From Actinomadura violacea (lineage in GTDB: Bacteria; Actinomycetota; Actinomycetes; Streptosporangiales; Streptosporangiaceae): a stretch of 64,000 nucleotides of DNA. The stretch spans positions 124,001-188,000 of the forward strand of contig NZ_JAGEPF010000020.1 in the NCBI RefSeq assembly GCF_017573465.1, in the 5' to 3' direction. Shown here piece by piece: positions 51,492-60,760 of the stretch. The notes below the pieces were generated by a model that saw only the letters and a list, made by a program, of their open reading frames with translations, ran no database searches and was not told the DNA's origin. The first letter of the stretch is position 1. Each line of letters opens with the position of its first letter. A program made the position numbers and the translations under genes.

Positions 51492-51776
51492 ATGTTCCTG
51501 TTGCTGCTGCACTACGACGACGGCGTCCTCGGCGAGCTGGACGCGCTGATCCCCGAGCACTACGAGTACGTCGACCGGCACATGAAGGCCGGGACGTTCC
51601 TGCTCACCGCGCGCCGCGACCCGCGCGTCGGCGGGGTGATCCTCGCCGACGGCACCGACCGCGAGCGCATCGAGGAGATCACCGCCGGGGACCCGTTCCT
51701 GCGCACCGGACGCGTCCGCTACGAGATCATCGCGATCGAGCCGACGCGGTCGGCGCTCGCCGGCATCACGGTGTGA
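51492..51776 (+). CDS. YciI-like protein
   Basis: A 94-residue dimeric alpha/beta barrel protein: MFLLLLHYDDGVLGELDALI and the YciI feature HMKAGTFLLTARRDPRVGGV, then DPFLRTGRVRYEIIAIEP. The His-Asp pair expected for YciI chemistry could be His28 region and Asp in DPF. Function unknown. Its 3' end overlaps the convergent HAD gene by 11 bp. Confidence 0.85.
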   Translation: MFLLLLHYDDGVLGELDALIPEHYEYVDRHMKAGTFLLTARRDPRVGGVILADGTDRERIEEITAGDPFLRTGRVRYEIIAIEPTRSALAGITV

Positions 51777-52479
51777 GCAGCCCGGGCAGCTCGTCCAGGG
51801 ACGTGATGCGGGGCACGTCCAGGCCGTCCGGCGCGGGGGCGCCGGACCGGTCGAGCCATACGCCCGCCAGCCCGGCGGACGCGGCGCCCCGCGCGTCCAC
51901 GTCCAGCCGGTCGCCCACGTAGACGACGTCGCGCGCGTCCAGGCCGAGCCCGGCGCAGGCGACGCGGAAGATCTCCGGGTCGGGCTTGGCCGCGCCGGTC
52001 TCGCTGGAGGTCACCAGGTACGGCAGCCGGTCCGCGAGCCCGATCCCCTCGATCTTCGCGCGCTGCTGGCCGGCGTCCCCGTTGGTGATCACGCCGAGCC
52101 GCAGGCCGCGCCCCGCCAGCGCCGCGACCGGGCCGGCCACGTCGGGGAACGCGCGCCACGCGGCCGCGTACCGCTCGATGTAGCCGCCGATCCACGCGTC
52201 GGCCCGCGCGTCGTCCCAGTCGCCGAGCCCGAGCTCCCGGGCCAGCGGGACGATCCGGGCGCGCCGCTGCTCGGCGAACGTCAGCTCGCCCGCCAGGTAC
52301 CGGTCGACCGAGGTCTCGGTCAGCTCCAGCCAGCGCCGGACGAGCCGTCCCGGCTCCTCGTCCGGGAACGACGCGGCGATCGCCTCGGCCGCCGCGCCGG
52401 CGTGGTCGAGCAGCGTCCCGTCCAGGTCGAACAGGACGGCGCGCGGCGCCGGGAGCGCGCTCGGGCCCGGTCCGGTCAC
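51766..52479 (-). CDS. HAD-family hydrolase
   Basis: A 237-residue HAD subfamily IA phosphatase. Motif I is VLFDLDGTLLDH, motif II LGVITNGDAGQQ, motif III KPDPEIF and motif IV VGDRLDVDARGA. A helical cap lies between about 20 and 90. GTG at 52479 overlaps the TetR stop by four bases, so it is translated with that regulator. The substrate is not predictable. Confidence 0.9.
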   Translation of the reverse strand: MTGPGPSALPAPRAVLFDLDGTLLDHAGAAAEAIAASFPDEEPGRLVRRWLELTETSVDRYLAGELTFAEQRRARIVPLARELGLGDWDDARADAWIGGYIERYAAAWRAFPDVAGPVAALAGRGLRLGVITNGDAGQQRAKIEGIGLADRLPYLVTSSETGAAKPDPEIFRVACAGLGLDARDVVYVGDRLDVDARGAASAGLAGVWLDRSGAPAPDGLDVPRITSLDELPGLLTP

Positions 52480-53075
52480 GTGAAGATCCCCGCCTCGGCG
52501 AGGGCGCGCGCGGTCTCCACGACGGACGCGCGGCGGCGCGCGAGGGCCGCCTCGTCGTCGTCCTCGTCCAGGACGAGGCGGCGCAGCTGCGGGACGGCGA
52601 AGTTCCACGCGACCAGGCCGAGGATGGTGAAGATCCGGTCCTGCGTGAGGCGCGTGCCCTCCTCGCCGGCGGGGGCCCGGACCACGCCGGTGGTCTGGAA
52701 CTCGCGGACCCGCGCCCGGTAGTCCTCGCGGCGCTCGGGCTCGCCCTGGACCTCGCCGCTGCCCTCCAGGGCCTCCCACAGCAGCAGCCGGACCAGGTCG
52801 GGGTTCTCCCGGTACCAGTCGAACAGCCGGCCGATCCCCTCGGCGAAGTCGGCGGCCCGGAGCTCGGCGCCGTGGCAGACCTCGTCGACCTTGGACCGCA
52901 CGACCTCGCCGAACAGCTTGTCCTTGCCGCCGAAGTACAGGTAGATCGCCTGCTTGTTGGCCCGGGCCTTGAGCGCGATGCGCTCGATCCGGGCCCCGGC
53001 GAGCCCGTGCGCGGCGAACTCGGCGGTGGCGGCGTCGAAGATCCGCCGCCGGGTGGCCTCCGCGTCGTACGTCAT
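52476..53075 (-). CDS. TetR-family regulator
   Basis: A 199-residue TetR protein: RRIFDAATAEFAAHGLAGAR then IALKARANKQAIYLYFGGKD is the HTH, and the TetR_C part begins about residue 80. The ATG at 53075 is used; upstream codons to 53123 run through the operator. It is divergent from the SDR gene, with paired inverted sites in the gap. Confidence 0.9.
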   Translation of the reverse strand: MTYDAEATRRRIFDAATAEFAAHGLAGARIERIALKARANKQAIYLYFGGKDKLFGEVVRSKVDEVCHGAELRAADFAEGIGRLFDWYRENPDLVRLLLWEALEGSGEVQGEPERREDYRARVREFQTTGVVRAPAGEEGTRLTQDRIFTILGLVAWNFAVPQLRRLVLDEDDDEAALARRRASVVETARALAEAGIFT

Positions 53076-53089
53076 GCCCTGAATTAAAC

Positions 53090-53141
53090 CATCCGGTTGA
53101 CTTCGCCCCTCCCGGTGGACCATGGTTAAACCAACCGGATG
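53090..53141. promoter_or_regulatory. Paired inverted sites in the TetR/SDR gap
   Basis: CATCCGGTTG (53090-53099) and CAACCGGATG (53132-53141) are exact inverted copies, each flanked by AAACC/GGTTT-like bases, placed near the two start codons. TetR dimer binding to both would repress both divergent genes. Confidence 0.65.
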
Positions 53142-53161
53142 TTTTATTTGAGGAGAACGCG

Positions 53162-53953
53162 ATGACCGCCATCGAGACGCCGATCCCCGTCCGCTCCCCG
53201 CTGCCCCAGGGCCTCGCCGGGCAGAGCGCCGTCATCCTCGGCGGCAGCTCCGGCATCGGCCTGGCCGCCGGCGCGATGCTGGCCTCGCTCGGCGCGCGCG
53301 TCGTGCTGACCGGGCGCGACAAGGCGCGGCTGGACGCGGCCGTCGAGCACGCCCGCGCCGCCGGCCCGGACGCCGAGGTCCTCGGCGTCGCGGGCGACGC
53401 CACCGACGACGCGGCGCTCGAGGAGACCTTCGAGCGCGCCGGCACCGTGGACCACGTCCTGCTCACCGCCGGCGGGTTCGCCGGCACCCAGCCGATCACC
53501 GAGGTCACCCGGGACGCCGCGCGCGGGGCGTTCGACGGGCGGCTGTGGCCCGCGCTCGCCGCCGCGCGCACGGCCGTGCCGAGGATGAACCCGGGCGGAT
53601 CGATCACGCTGACGTCCGGCAACCTGATCGTCAGGCCACGGCCCGGCATGACGGTGCTCTCCGCCCTCGGCGGGATCGAGACGCTCACCCGGGCCCTGGC
53701 CGTGGACCTCGCGCCGCACCGGATGCGCGCGAACACCGTCCGCTACGGGATGATCGACACCCCGCTGGCGCGCGGCGTGCTGAGCGCCGGCGCGGACCGG
53801 GCCGGGGACGAGGCCATGGCGGAGGCCGGGCTGCAGACCCCGCTCGGCCGCTTCGGGACCGCCGACGAGGCCGCGGCCGCCGTGCTGTTCCTCATGGCCA
53901 ACCCGTACATGACGGGCGAGATCCTCACGATCGACGGGGGCCAGGACTTCTAG
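53162..53953 (+). CDS. SDR-family protein lacking the catalytic Tyr and Lys
   Basis: A 263-residue Rossmann protein. The glycine-rich loop is LGGSSGIGLAAG (26-37), RDK follows strand two (NADP-type Arg52), and LLTAGG replaces NNAG. Ser152 (LTSGN) is present, but where YxxxK is expected the sequence is VLSALGGIETLTRALAVD, with Leu166 and Gly170 in place of Tyr and Lys. The rest (NPYMTGEILTIDGG) is normal. It may be a non-catalytic or differently acting member. ATG with GAGGAGAACGCG, controlled by the divergent TetR. Confidence 0.85.
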   Translation: MTAIETPIPVRSPLPQGLAGQSAVILGGSSGIGLAAGAMLASLGARVVLTGRDKARLDAAVEHARAAGPDAEVLGVAGDATDDAALEETFERAGTVDHVLLTAGGFAGTQPITEVTRDAARGAFDGRLWPALAAARTAVPRMNPGGSITLTSGNLIVRPRPGMTVLSALGGIETLTRALAVDLAPHRMRANTVRYGMIDTPLARGVLSAGADRAGDEAMAEAGLQTPLGRFGTADEAAAAVLFLMANPYMTGEILTIDGGQDF

Positions 53954-54028
53954 GGACCGGCGGCCTCCCGGAGGCGGCGTCCGGAAAACCGGTAGGTCCC
54001 GCGGTGGCCGGTTTGCGACCATCCGTGT

Positions 54029-54658
54029 GTGGACTTCGCCGGAGACTTCGAGACGCACCTGACCGCCCGCCCCGCCGCCGCCGAGCGGCTCGCGGGGTGG
54101 GCGGCGGCGCGCGGCCTGAAGTTCGTCCACATCGTCCTGGACCGCGGCCGGGTCGCCTCGCAGCCGATGCTGACGCTGCGCACCCGCGGCACGTTCGCCG
54201 ACGCCCTCGGCGACGCCGTCCGGACCACCGCCGACCTGCGCGCGGACGGCTTCGAGGTCGCGCGGGTGAAGGTCGAGGCGGCGCCGTGGAACGCGGGCGT
54301 CCCCGCCGACGACGCCGACGCGCTCGGCCCCGGGTACTACTTCGAGCACCACCTCAAGCTGCTGCTCGACCCCGGATTCGACGCGGCCGCGCTGGCCGGC
54401 GCCGCGCGCCCGCACACCGCGCACCTGTCCCGCAACGCCCGGCGCGTCCGCGCCGACGGCCGGCAGGAGCGGTTCGTCACGCAGCGCTGCCGGTGCGTGG
54501 GCGCCCGCACGGCGGCCCGGCGCCTGGACGCGCTGGCGGGCGAGTTGCGGGCGCGCGGCCACGAGATCGTCTCGGTGGAGCGGGAGTTCGTCGTGCACGA
54601 CGCCGACGAGTCCCTGGACGACGGCTGGATCGAGGAGAACCCGGAGGAGACACGATGA
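54029..54658 (+). CDS. Internally duplicated partner protein of the NTase
   Basis: A 209-residue soluble protein with no family I can name. It is built of two similar halves, about 7-89 and 104-190. Each starts FExHL (FETHL, FEHHL), continues with a strand containing H-x-(V/S)-(L/R) and R-R/G-V (HIVLDRGRV; HLSRNARRV), and ends LRAxGxE(I/V) (LRADGFEVARVKVEAAP; LRARGHEIVSVEREFVV). The His/Glu of each FExHL could be functional. GTG at 54029 and the four-base overlap with the NTase show joint expression. It is not an AbiEi-like winged helix, so the pair is not classical AbiE. Confidence 0.75.
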   Translation: MDFAGDFETHLTARPAAAERLAGWAAARGLKFVHIVLDRGRVASQPMLTLRTRGTFADALGDAVRTTADLRADGFEVARVKVEAAPWNAGVPADDADALGPGYYFEHHLKLLLDPGFDAAALAGAARPHTAHLSRNARRVRADGRQERFVTQRCRCVGARTAARRLDALAGELRARGHEIVSVEREFVVHDADESLDDGWIEENPEETR

Positions 54659-55536
54659 CGGAGGACCCGCCGCTCCTGGGCATGGCCCCGCACGAGCCCA
54701 CCCTGCAGGAGATCGCGCACGAGGGTGCGCTCGACCACGTCCTCGACGCGATCTCCTGGTCGAAGTGGGGCGAGCACCTCGTGCTGCGCGGCAGCGCGCT
54801 GATGCGCGCCTGGTACGGGCAGGACGCCCGCCGGCCCCACGACCTCGACTTCGTGGTCGACTCGGACGTCTGGGACGACGACGAGCGGCGGACCGCGGGA
54901 ATCTTCGAGGAACTCTTCGACGCCATCGACCTCGCGCCCCGGACCGAGCTGATGGAGGGCCTGCGGTTCGTCCCGAGCCGGGTCGTGCGGTCGAGGATCT
55001 ACGCCTACGGCGACGACTACAGCCTGGTGCGCGACAGGGCGGACGACCGGTTCGGGTTCCGGCTGACGCTGCCCTGGCACTGCGGCGACGCGAGCGGGAC
55101 GGTCCAGGTCGACTTCGCCTTCGACGAGCCGCTGCACGTCCCGCCGTGCCGGACCGCCGTGCCGCGGCCGTCGGGAGAGGCGCCGCTGTATCTGAAGGCG
55201 GCGACCCCCGAGCAGTCGCTGTGCTGGAAGCTCCGCTGGCTGTGGACGGAATCGCAGCCCAAATGCAAGGACCTGTACGACACCTGGCTGCTCAGGGCCG
55301 TCCGGCCTTCCGCGAAGCTGCTGGCCGCCGACGACGACTTCGCCGACGCGGGGCTGCTCGTGGGCATGGTGTGGCGCTACGGCGACCGGATCGAGGACGG
55401 CTTCGACTGGGACGCGTTCCGGGCGGAGCACCCCATGGTCCGCGGTTCGGCGCGGGACTACATCCGGGCCGTCGTGCGGGAGCTGATGTGGCCGGTGTTC
55501 TACCCGGAGGAGCCGCCGCCCGCGTGGCCGGAGTGA
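54655..55536 (+). CDS. AbiEii/AbiGii-type nucleotidyltransferase
   Basis: A 293-residue nucleotidyltransferase of the DUF1814/AbiEii group. LRGSALMRAWYG (44-55) and RRPHDLDFVV (59-68) give the G-S loop and the DxD metal site (Asp63, Asp65). A third acidic residue is Asp153 in QVDFAF, and KLRWLW with KCKDLYDTWLL (192-214) is the conserved Lys/Asp motif. AbiEii toxins transfer nucleotides, for example to tRNA ends, and act in phage defence. The ATG overlaps the partner stop (ATGA). Terminator hairpin follows. Confidence 0.85.
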   Translation: MTEDPPLLGMAPHEPTLQEIAHEGALDHVLDAISWSKWGEHLVLRGSALMRAWYGQDARRPHDLDFVVDSDVWDDDERRTAGIFEELFDAIDLAPRTELMEGLRFVPSRVVRSRIYAYGDDYSLVRDRADDRFGFRLTLPWHCGDASGTVQVDFAFDEPLHVPPCRTAVPRPSGEAPLYLKAATPEQSLCWKLRWLWTESQPKCKDLYDTWLLRAVRPSAKLLAADDDFADAGLLVGMVWRYGDRIEDGFDWDAFRAEHPMVRGSARDYIRAVVRELMWPVFYPEEPPPAWPE

Positions 55537-55546
55537 ACGCGTGGAA

Positions 55547-55583
55547 GGGCCCCTGACCGGCGTCCGGTTTCGGTCAGGGGCCC
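55547..55583 (+). terminator. Terminator hairpin of the NTase pair
   Basis: Perfect 12-bp stem GGGCCCCTGACC / GGTCAGGGGCCC with a 13-nt loop, 11 bp after the NTase stop; it may also serve the convergent chitinase. Confidence 0.7.
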
Positions 55584-55640
55584 CATCGGGCTCGGCCGCG
55601 CTTCACGGGACGCTGGGAGGGCGCGCCCCGGGGAGCAGCG

Positions 55641-57476
<1,836 letters not shown>

Positions 57477-57525
57477 GATTCTCCGTTCGTCCGTGCCCCC
57501 GAACCAACAGGAATCCCCGCTTTTC

Positions 57526-57546
57526 TCTTAGGAAAGTTTCCTAAGA
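57526..57546. promoter_or_regulatory. Palindromic operator before the chitinase
   Basis: CTTAGGAAAGTTTCCTAAG (57527-57545, arms extended one base each side) is a perfect inverted repeat around a single G, 50 bp upstream of the chitinase ATG in AT-rich surroundings. It resembles, from memory, the AGGAAAGTTTCCT-type box of ROK repressors such as CsnR of streptomycete chitosanases. Confidence 0.7.
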
Positions 57547-57682
57547 AATTGGGGTGATGGTAACCGGGTGAACACGGCCGTTCAAGCCCTCCCGGAGGCC
57601 CCGGGCGGCCGGGCGCCGGTGGTCTGGGCGCCTGCCTGGGGACGTACGGGACGGCCTCGCGGAGAAAGACCGGAACGGTGGT

Positions 57683-58162
57683 TCAGGCCGTCCCGAACCA
57701 CCCGGGGATGTCGAGGCGCCACGGATCGGCCGGCGTCATCGCCCGCAGGGTGCCCTCCAGGGCGCGCACCCGGTCGGCGCCGAGCCGCCGGCTCCAGTCG
57801 TCCCGGATCCGGTCGAAGATCCGCGCGGATCGCATCAGCGCGTCGACGCCGTACGGGGTCAGCCGGACGATCTTGCGCCGCGCGTCCGCCGGGTCGGCGG
57901 CGCGCTCGACGTACCCGGCGCGCTCCAGCGACTCGACCATCTTGCCCGCGGCCTGCTTGGACACGCCGAGCCGGCGGCCGAGCTCCACGGCCGTGGTGCC
58001 GTCCGGGCCGATCGCCTGGAAGACGAAGCCGTGCATCGGCCGCATGCCGGGATGGCCCTCGCGGGCGAGCTCGGCGTGCAGCTCATCCAGGATCGCCTGG
58101 AACGCCAGGAGCAGCCGCAGCGGCAGCTCGAAGCCGGGCGGGTCGGGCGGGGCGCTTGACAT
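57683..58162 (-). CDS. MarR-family regulator
   Basis: A 159-residue MarR protein; the winged helix reads TTAVELGRRLGVSKQAAGKM and VESLERAGYVERAADPADAR. The ATG at 58162 has GAGG nine bases upstream; a TTG at 58171 is the alternative. Divergent from a cupin gene with an imperfect palindrome between, its likely target. Confidence 0.88.
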   Translation of the reverse strand: MSSAPPDPPGFELPLRLLLAFQAILDELHAELAREGHPGMRPMHGFVFQAIGPDGTTAVELGRRLGVSKQAAGKMVESLERAGYVERAADPADARRKIVRLTPYGVDALMRSARIFDRIRDDWSRRLGADRVRALEGTLRAMTPADPWRLDIPGWFGTA

Positions 58163-58175
58163 GAAAGACAACCTC

Positions 58176-58193
58176 GTTGACTATATGGACAAC
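58176..58193. promoter_or_regulatory. MarR-type operator in the MarR/cupin gap
   Basis: GTTGACTATATGGACAAC is an imperfect palindrome (14 of 18 positions symmetric) in the 61-bp gap. ATTGACCAAT nearby (from 58197) may be a second half-site. Both are AT-rich for this genome. Confidence 0.5.
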
Positions 58194-58223
58194 CACATTG
58201 ACCAATTTACGGGATGGGGAACC

Positions 58224-58640
58224 ATGACGCTCGTACGCAACGCCGACCGCCGCCGCACCGAGACGCCGAACGGCGTGATGACCACCCTCGCGACGCCCAC
58301 CCAGGGCGGCACCGAGGGCATCGCCGTCTGGCGCGTCGACGCCACGCCCGGCCGCACCGGCCCGCTGCACGCCTTCGACACAGAGCAGGTGTGGACGTTC
58401 ATCGACGGCGCCGTCACCGTCGACCTCGACGGCCGGAAGATGGAGGCCGGACCCGGCGACACCGTCGTCCTGCCTCCCCACCTGCCCCGCCAGCTGACCG
58501 CCTCGGACAAGGGCTTCACCGCTCTCGTCGCCGCCCACGCCGGCTGCCTGGCCTACGACCCCGACGCGGTCGTGGACCCGGGCAAGTGCGAGCTGGCGCC
58601 GCAGGGCGACGAGCGGATCGTCCCGCCATGGGCGCAGTGA
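58224..58640 (+). CDS. Cupin-domain protein
   Basis: A 138-residue cupin: GPLHAFDTEQVWTFIDGAVT carries the first metal motif (His, Gln/Glu) and GDTVVLPPHLPRQLTA the second. Similar proteins accompany MarR-type regulators. ATG with GGGGA upstream. Confidence 0.83.
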   Translation: MTLVRNADRRRTETPNGVMTTLATPTQGGTEGIAVWRVDATPGRTGPLHAFDTEQVWTFIDGAVTVDLDGRKMEAGPGDTVVLPPHLPRQLTASDKGFTALVAAHAGCLAYDPDAVVDPGKCELAPQGDERIVPPWAQ

Positions 58641-58662
58641 CCCTGCACCGGCGCGCGGCGGG

Positions 58663-59307
58663 TCAGCCGCCGAGATAGGCCAGGACCGCGAGCACGCGGC
58701 GGTTGTCGTCCTCCGACGGCGGCAGCCCGAGCTTGCCGAAGATGTTGTTCGTGTGCTTGCTGATCGCCTTCTCCGTCACGAACAGCTTCGCGGCGATCGC
58801 CGCGTTCGAGCGGCCCTCGGCCATCAGCCCCAGCACCTCGCGCTCGCGGGGGGTCAGCTGCTGCAGCGGCTCCTCGCGGGCGTGCCGGGTCAGCAGCTGC
58901 GCCACCACGTCCGGATCCAGCGCGGTGCCGCCGCCCGCGACCCGCCGCACCGCCTCCACGAACTGCTTGACGTCCGACACCCGGTCCTTCAGCAGGTAGC
59001 CGATGCCGCCCGAGCTGTCCGACAGCAGCTCCCGCGCGTACAGCTGCTCCACGTGCTGCGACAGCACCAGCACCGGCAGCCCCGGCACCTGCTTGCGGGC
59101 CTCCAGCGCCGCCCGCAGCCCCTCGTCGGTGAACGTCGGCGGCAGCCGGACGTCCACCACCGCCACGTCCGGGCGGTGCGTCGTCAGCGCCCGCAGCAGC
59201 GACGGCCCGTTGTCCACCGCCTCCACGACCTCGAAGCCGAACGCCCCGAGCAGCCTGATCAGCCCGTCCCTGAGGAGGGCGAGATCCTCGGCGATGACAA
59301 CGCGCAC
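58663..59307 (-). CDS. NarL/LuxR-type response regulator
   Basis: A 214-residue response regulator. Receiver: VVIAEDLALLRDGL and phospho-acceptor Asp52 in VVDVRLPP, Lys in LLKDRVSD. HTH_LuxR (about 150-205): LTPREREVLGLMAEGRSNAA and VTEKAISKHTNNIFGKLGL. GTG at 59307 lies 49 bp inside the end of the histidine kinase gene, so the two are translationally coupled. Confidence 0.92.
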   Translation of the reverse strand: MRVVIAEDLALLRDGLIRLLGAFGFEVVEAVDNGPSLLRALTTHRPDVAVVDVRLPPTFTDEGLRAALEARKQVPGLPVLVLSQHVEQLYARELLSDSSGGIGYLLKDRVSDVKQFVEAVRRVAGGGTALDPDVVAQLLTRHAREEPLQQLTPREREVLGLMAEGRSNAAIAAKLFVTEKAISKHTNNIFGKLGLPPSEDDNRRVLAVLAYLGG

Positions 59308-60599
59308 GGCAGCTCCAGGGTCACGACGGTCGGCCCGCCGGGCGGGCTCGTCACGGCCATCGTCCCATCGAAGGCCGCGAGCCTGCGCTCGATCCCGCGC
59401 ATGCCGCTCCCCGCCGCGGGGTCCGCGCCGCCCGTCCCGTCGTCCCCGATGATCATAATCAGCCGGCCGCCGGAATGCTCGATCTGGAGCCACGCCCGCG
59501 CCGCACCCGAGTGCTTGACCACGTTCGCCAGCATCTCCGCCACCGCGAAGTACGCCGCCGACTCCACCGGCGCCTCCGCGCGTCCGGGCAGGTCGACGTG
59601 CACGTCCACGGGCAGCGGCAGGGTCAGCGCCAGCGCGCGCACCGCGCCGTCGAGGCCGCGTTCGGCCAGCACCGGCGGATGGATCCCCCGGACGAGGTCG
59701 CGCAGCTCCGTCAGCGCCGTCCCGCTCGACTCGCGCGCCTCGGCGAGCAGCTTCGCCGCCATCTCCGGGTCATGCTTCATCATCTCCTCGGCCAGCCCGA
59801 TGTTCATGCTCAGCGCCACCAGCCGGGCCTGCGCGCCGTCGTGCAGGTCCCGCTCGATGCGGCGCAGCTCCGCGGCGGAGGCGTCCACCGTCTCCGACCG
59901 CGATTCCGCGAGCTGCTCGACCCGCGCGGCCAGCGCGGCGCGCGTCGGCGCCAGCAGCGACTGGGAGAACAGCGCGTGCGCCTTCAGGAACACCGGCCCG
60001 ACCGGCCCCGACACCGCGATCAGCACCGCGCCCAGCACCACCGGCCCGGCGATCCCGACGACGCCCCAGTCCTTCAGCGGCCAGAACGGGCCCCACCCGT
60101 AGTCGCTCACCCACGCCAGCCACGGCGCGACGAAGATGCCCTCCAGCCCGTACAGCGCCAGCCCTCCCGCCAGCACGCCGAGCACGAGCGCGACCGGCAC
60201 GTTCACGATCGTCCACAGCAGGTCGCGCCACGACGCCGGATCGGCCAGCAGCCGCCCGAGCCGCCGGAACGGCCCGAGCCCGGCCGGCTCCGGCCGGTAC
60301 GGGACGGGGATCTTCACGCCGGACCACTCGGCCGCCCACGTGCGCTGCTGGTCGGCGACCGACCGGATCGCCCGGAACACCTCCGGCACCAGGACGACGC
60401 CGACGCCCAGCGGGATGAACGCGATCGCCAGCACCGCCACGATGAACAGCGGCAGGTTCACCGCGAACGCCACGACGATCTGGAGCACCCCGCGCAGCAG
60501 GCTGGGGAGCGTGCAGCTCAGCGCGCGGCGCCAGTACTTGCGCAGTAGCTCGCTCACCCGGTCCTCCAAGGAATCGCCATAGCGGTGGATCTCCACCAT
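59259..60599 (-). CDS. NarL-type sensor histidine kinase with membrane sensor domain
   Basis: A 446-residue kinase. Hydrophobic N-terminal half with about four to six membrane segments (VVAFAVNLPLFIVAVLAIAF; GVVGIAGPVVLGAVLIAVSG). HisKA_3 box RRIERDLHDGAQARLVALSM with the phospho-His, then the ATPase domain (YFAVAEMLANVVKHSGAARA; MRGIERRLAAFDGTM). It phosphorylates the adjacent regulator. The ATG at 60599 is divergent from Tex; no clear ribosome site. The signal is unknown, membrane or envelope stress being usual for this class. Confidence 0.9.
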   Translation of the reverse strand: MVEIHRYGDSLEDRVSELLRKYWRRALSCTLPSLLRGVLQIVVAFAVNLPLFIVAVLAIAFIPLGVGVVLVPEVFRAIRSVADQQRTWAAEWSGVKIPVPYRPEPAGLGPFRRLGRLLADPASWRDLLWTIVNVPVALVLGVLAGGLALYGLEGIFVAPWLAWVSDYGWGPFWPLKDWGVVGIAGPVVLGAVLIAVSGPVGPVFLKAHALFSQSLLAPTRAALAARVEQLAESRSETVDASAAELRRIERDLHDGAQARLVALSMNIGLAEEMMKHDPEMAAKLLAEARESSGTALTELRDLVRGIHPPVLAERGLDGAVRALALTLPLPVDVHVDLPGRAEAPVESAAYFAVAEMLANVVKHSGAARAWLQIEHSGGRLIMIIGDDGTGGADPAAGSGMRGIERRLAAFDGTMAVTSPPGGPTVVTLELPCALSSPRISPSSGTG

Positions 60600-60760
60600 T
60601 GTGGTCGAGCGCGATCCAGGGCTCGGTGGTGCTAGACCCACTCTTCCCCCGCCGGACGGGTGGTGCTGGACCCACCGTCATTCGACCGGTGACAAGACAA
60701 CCGGCCCCGATCCCTGGACAATGCACAGGCGACACCCAGGGGAGAAAGCGAATCGAAGCT

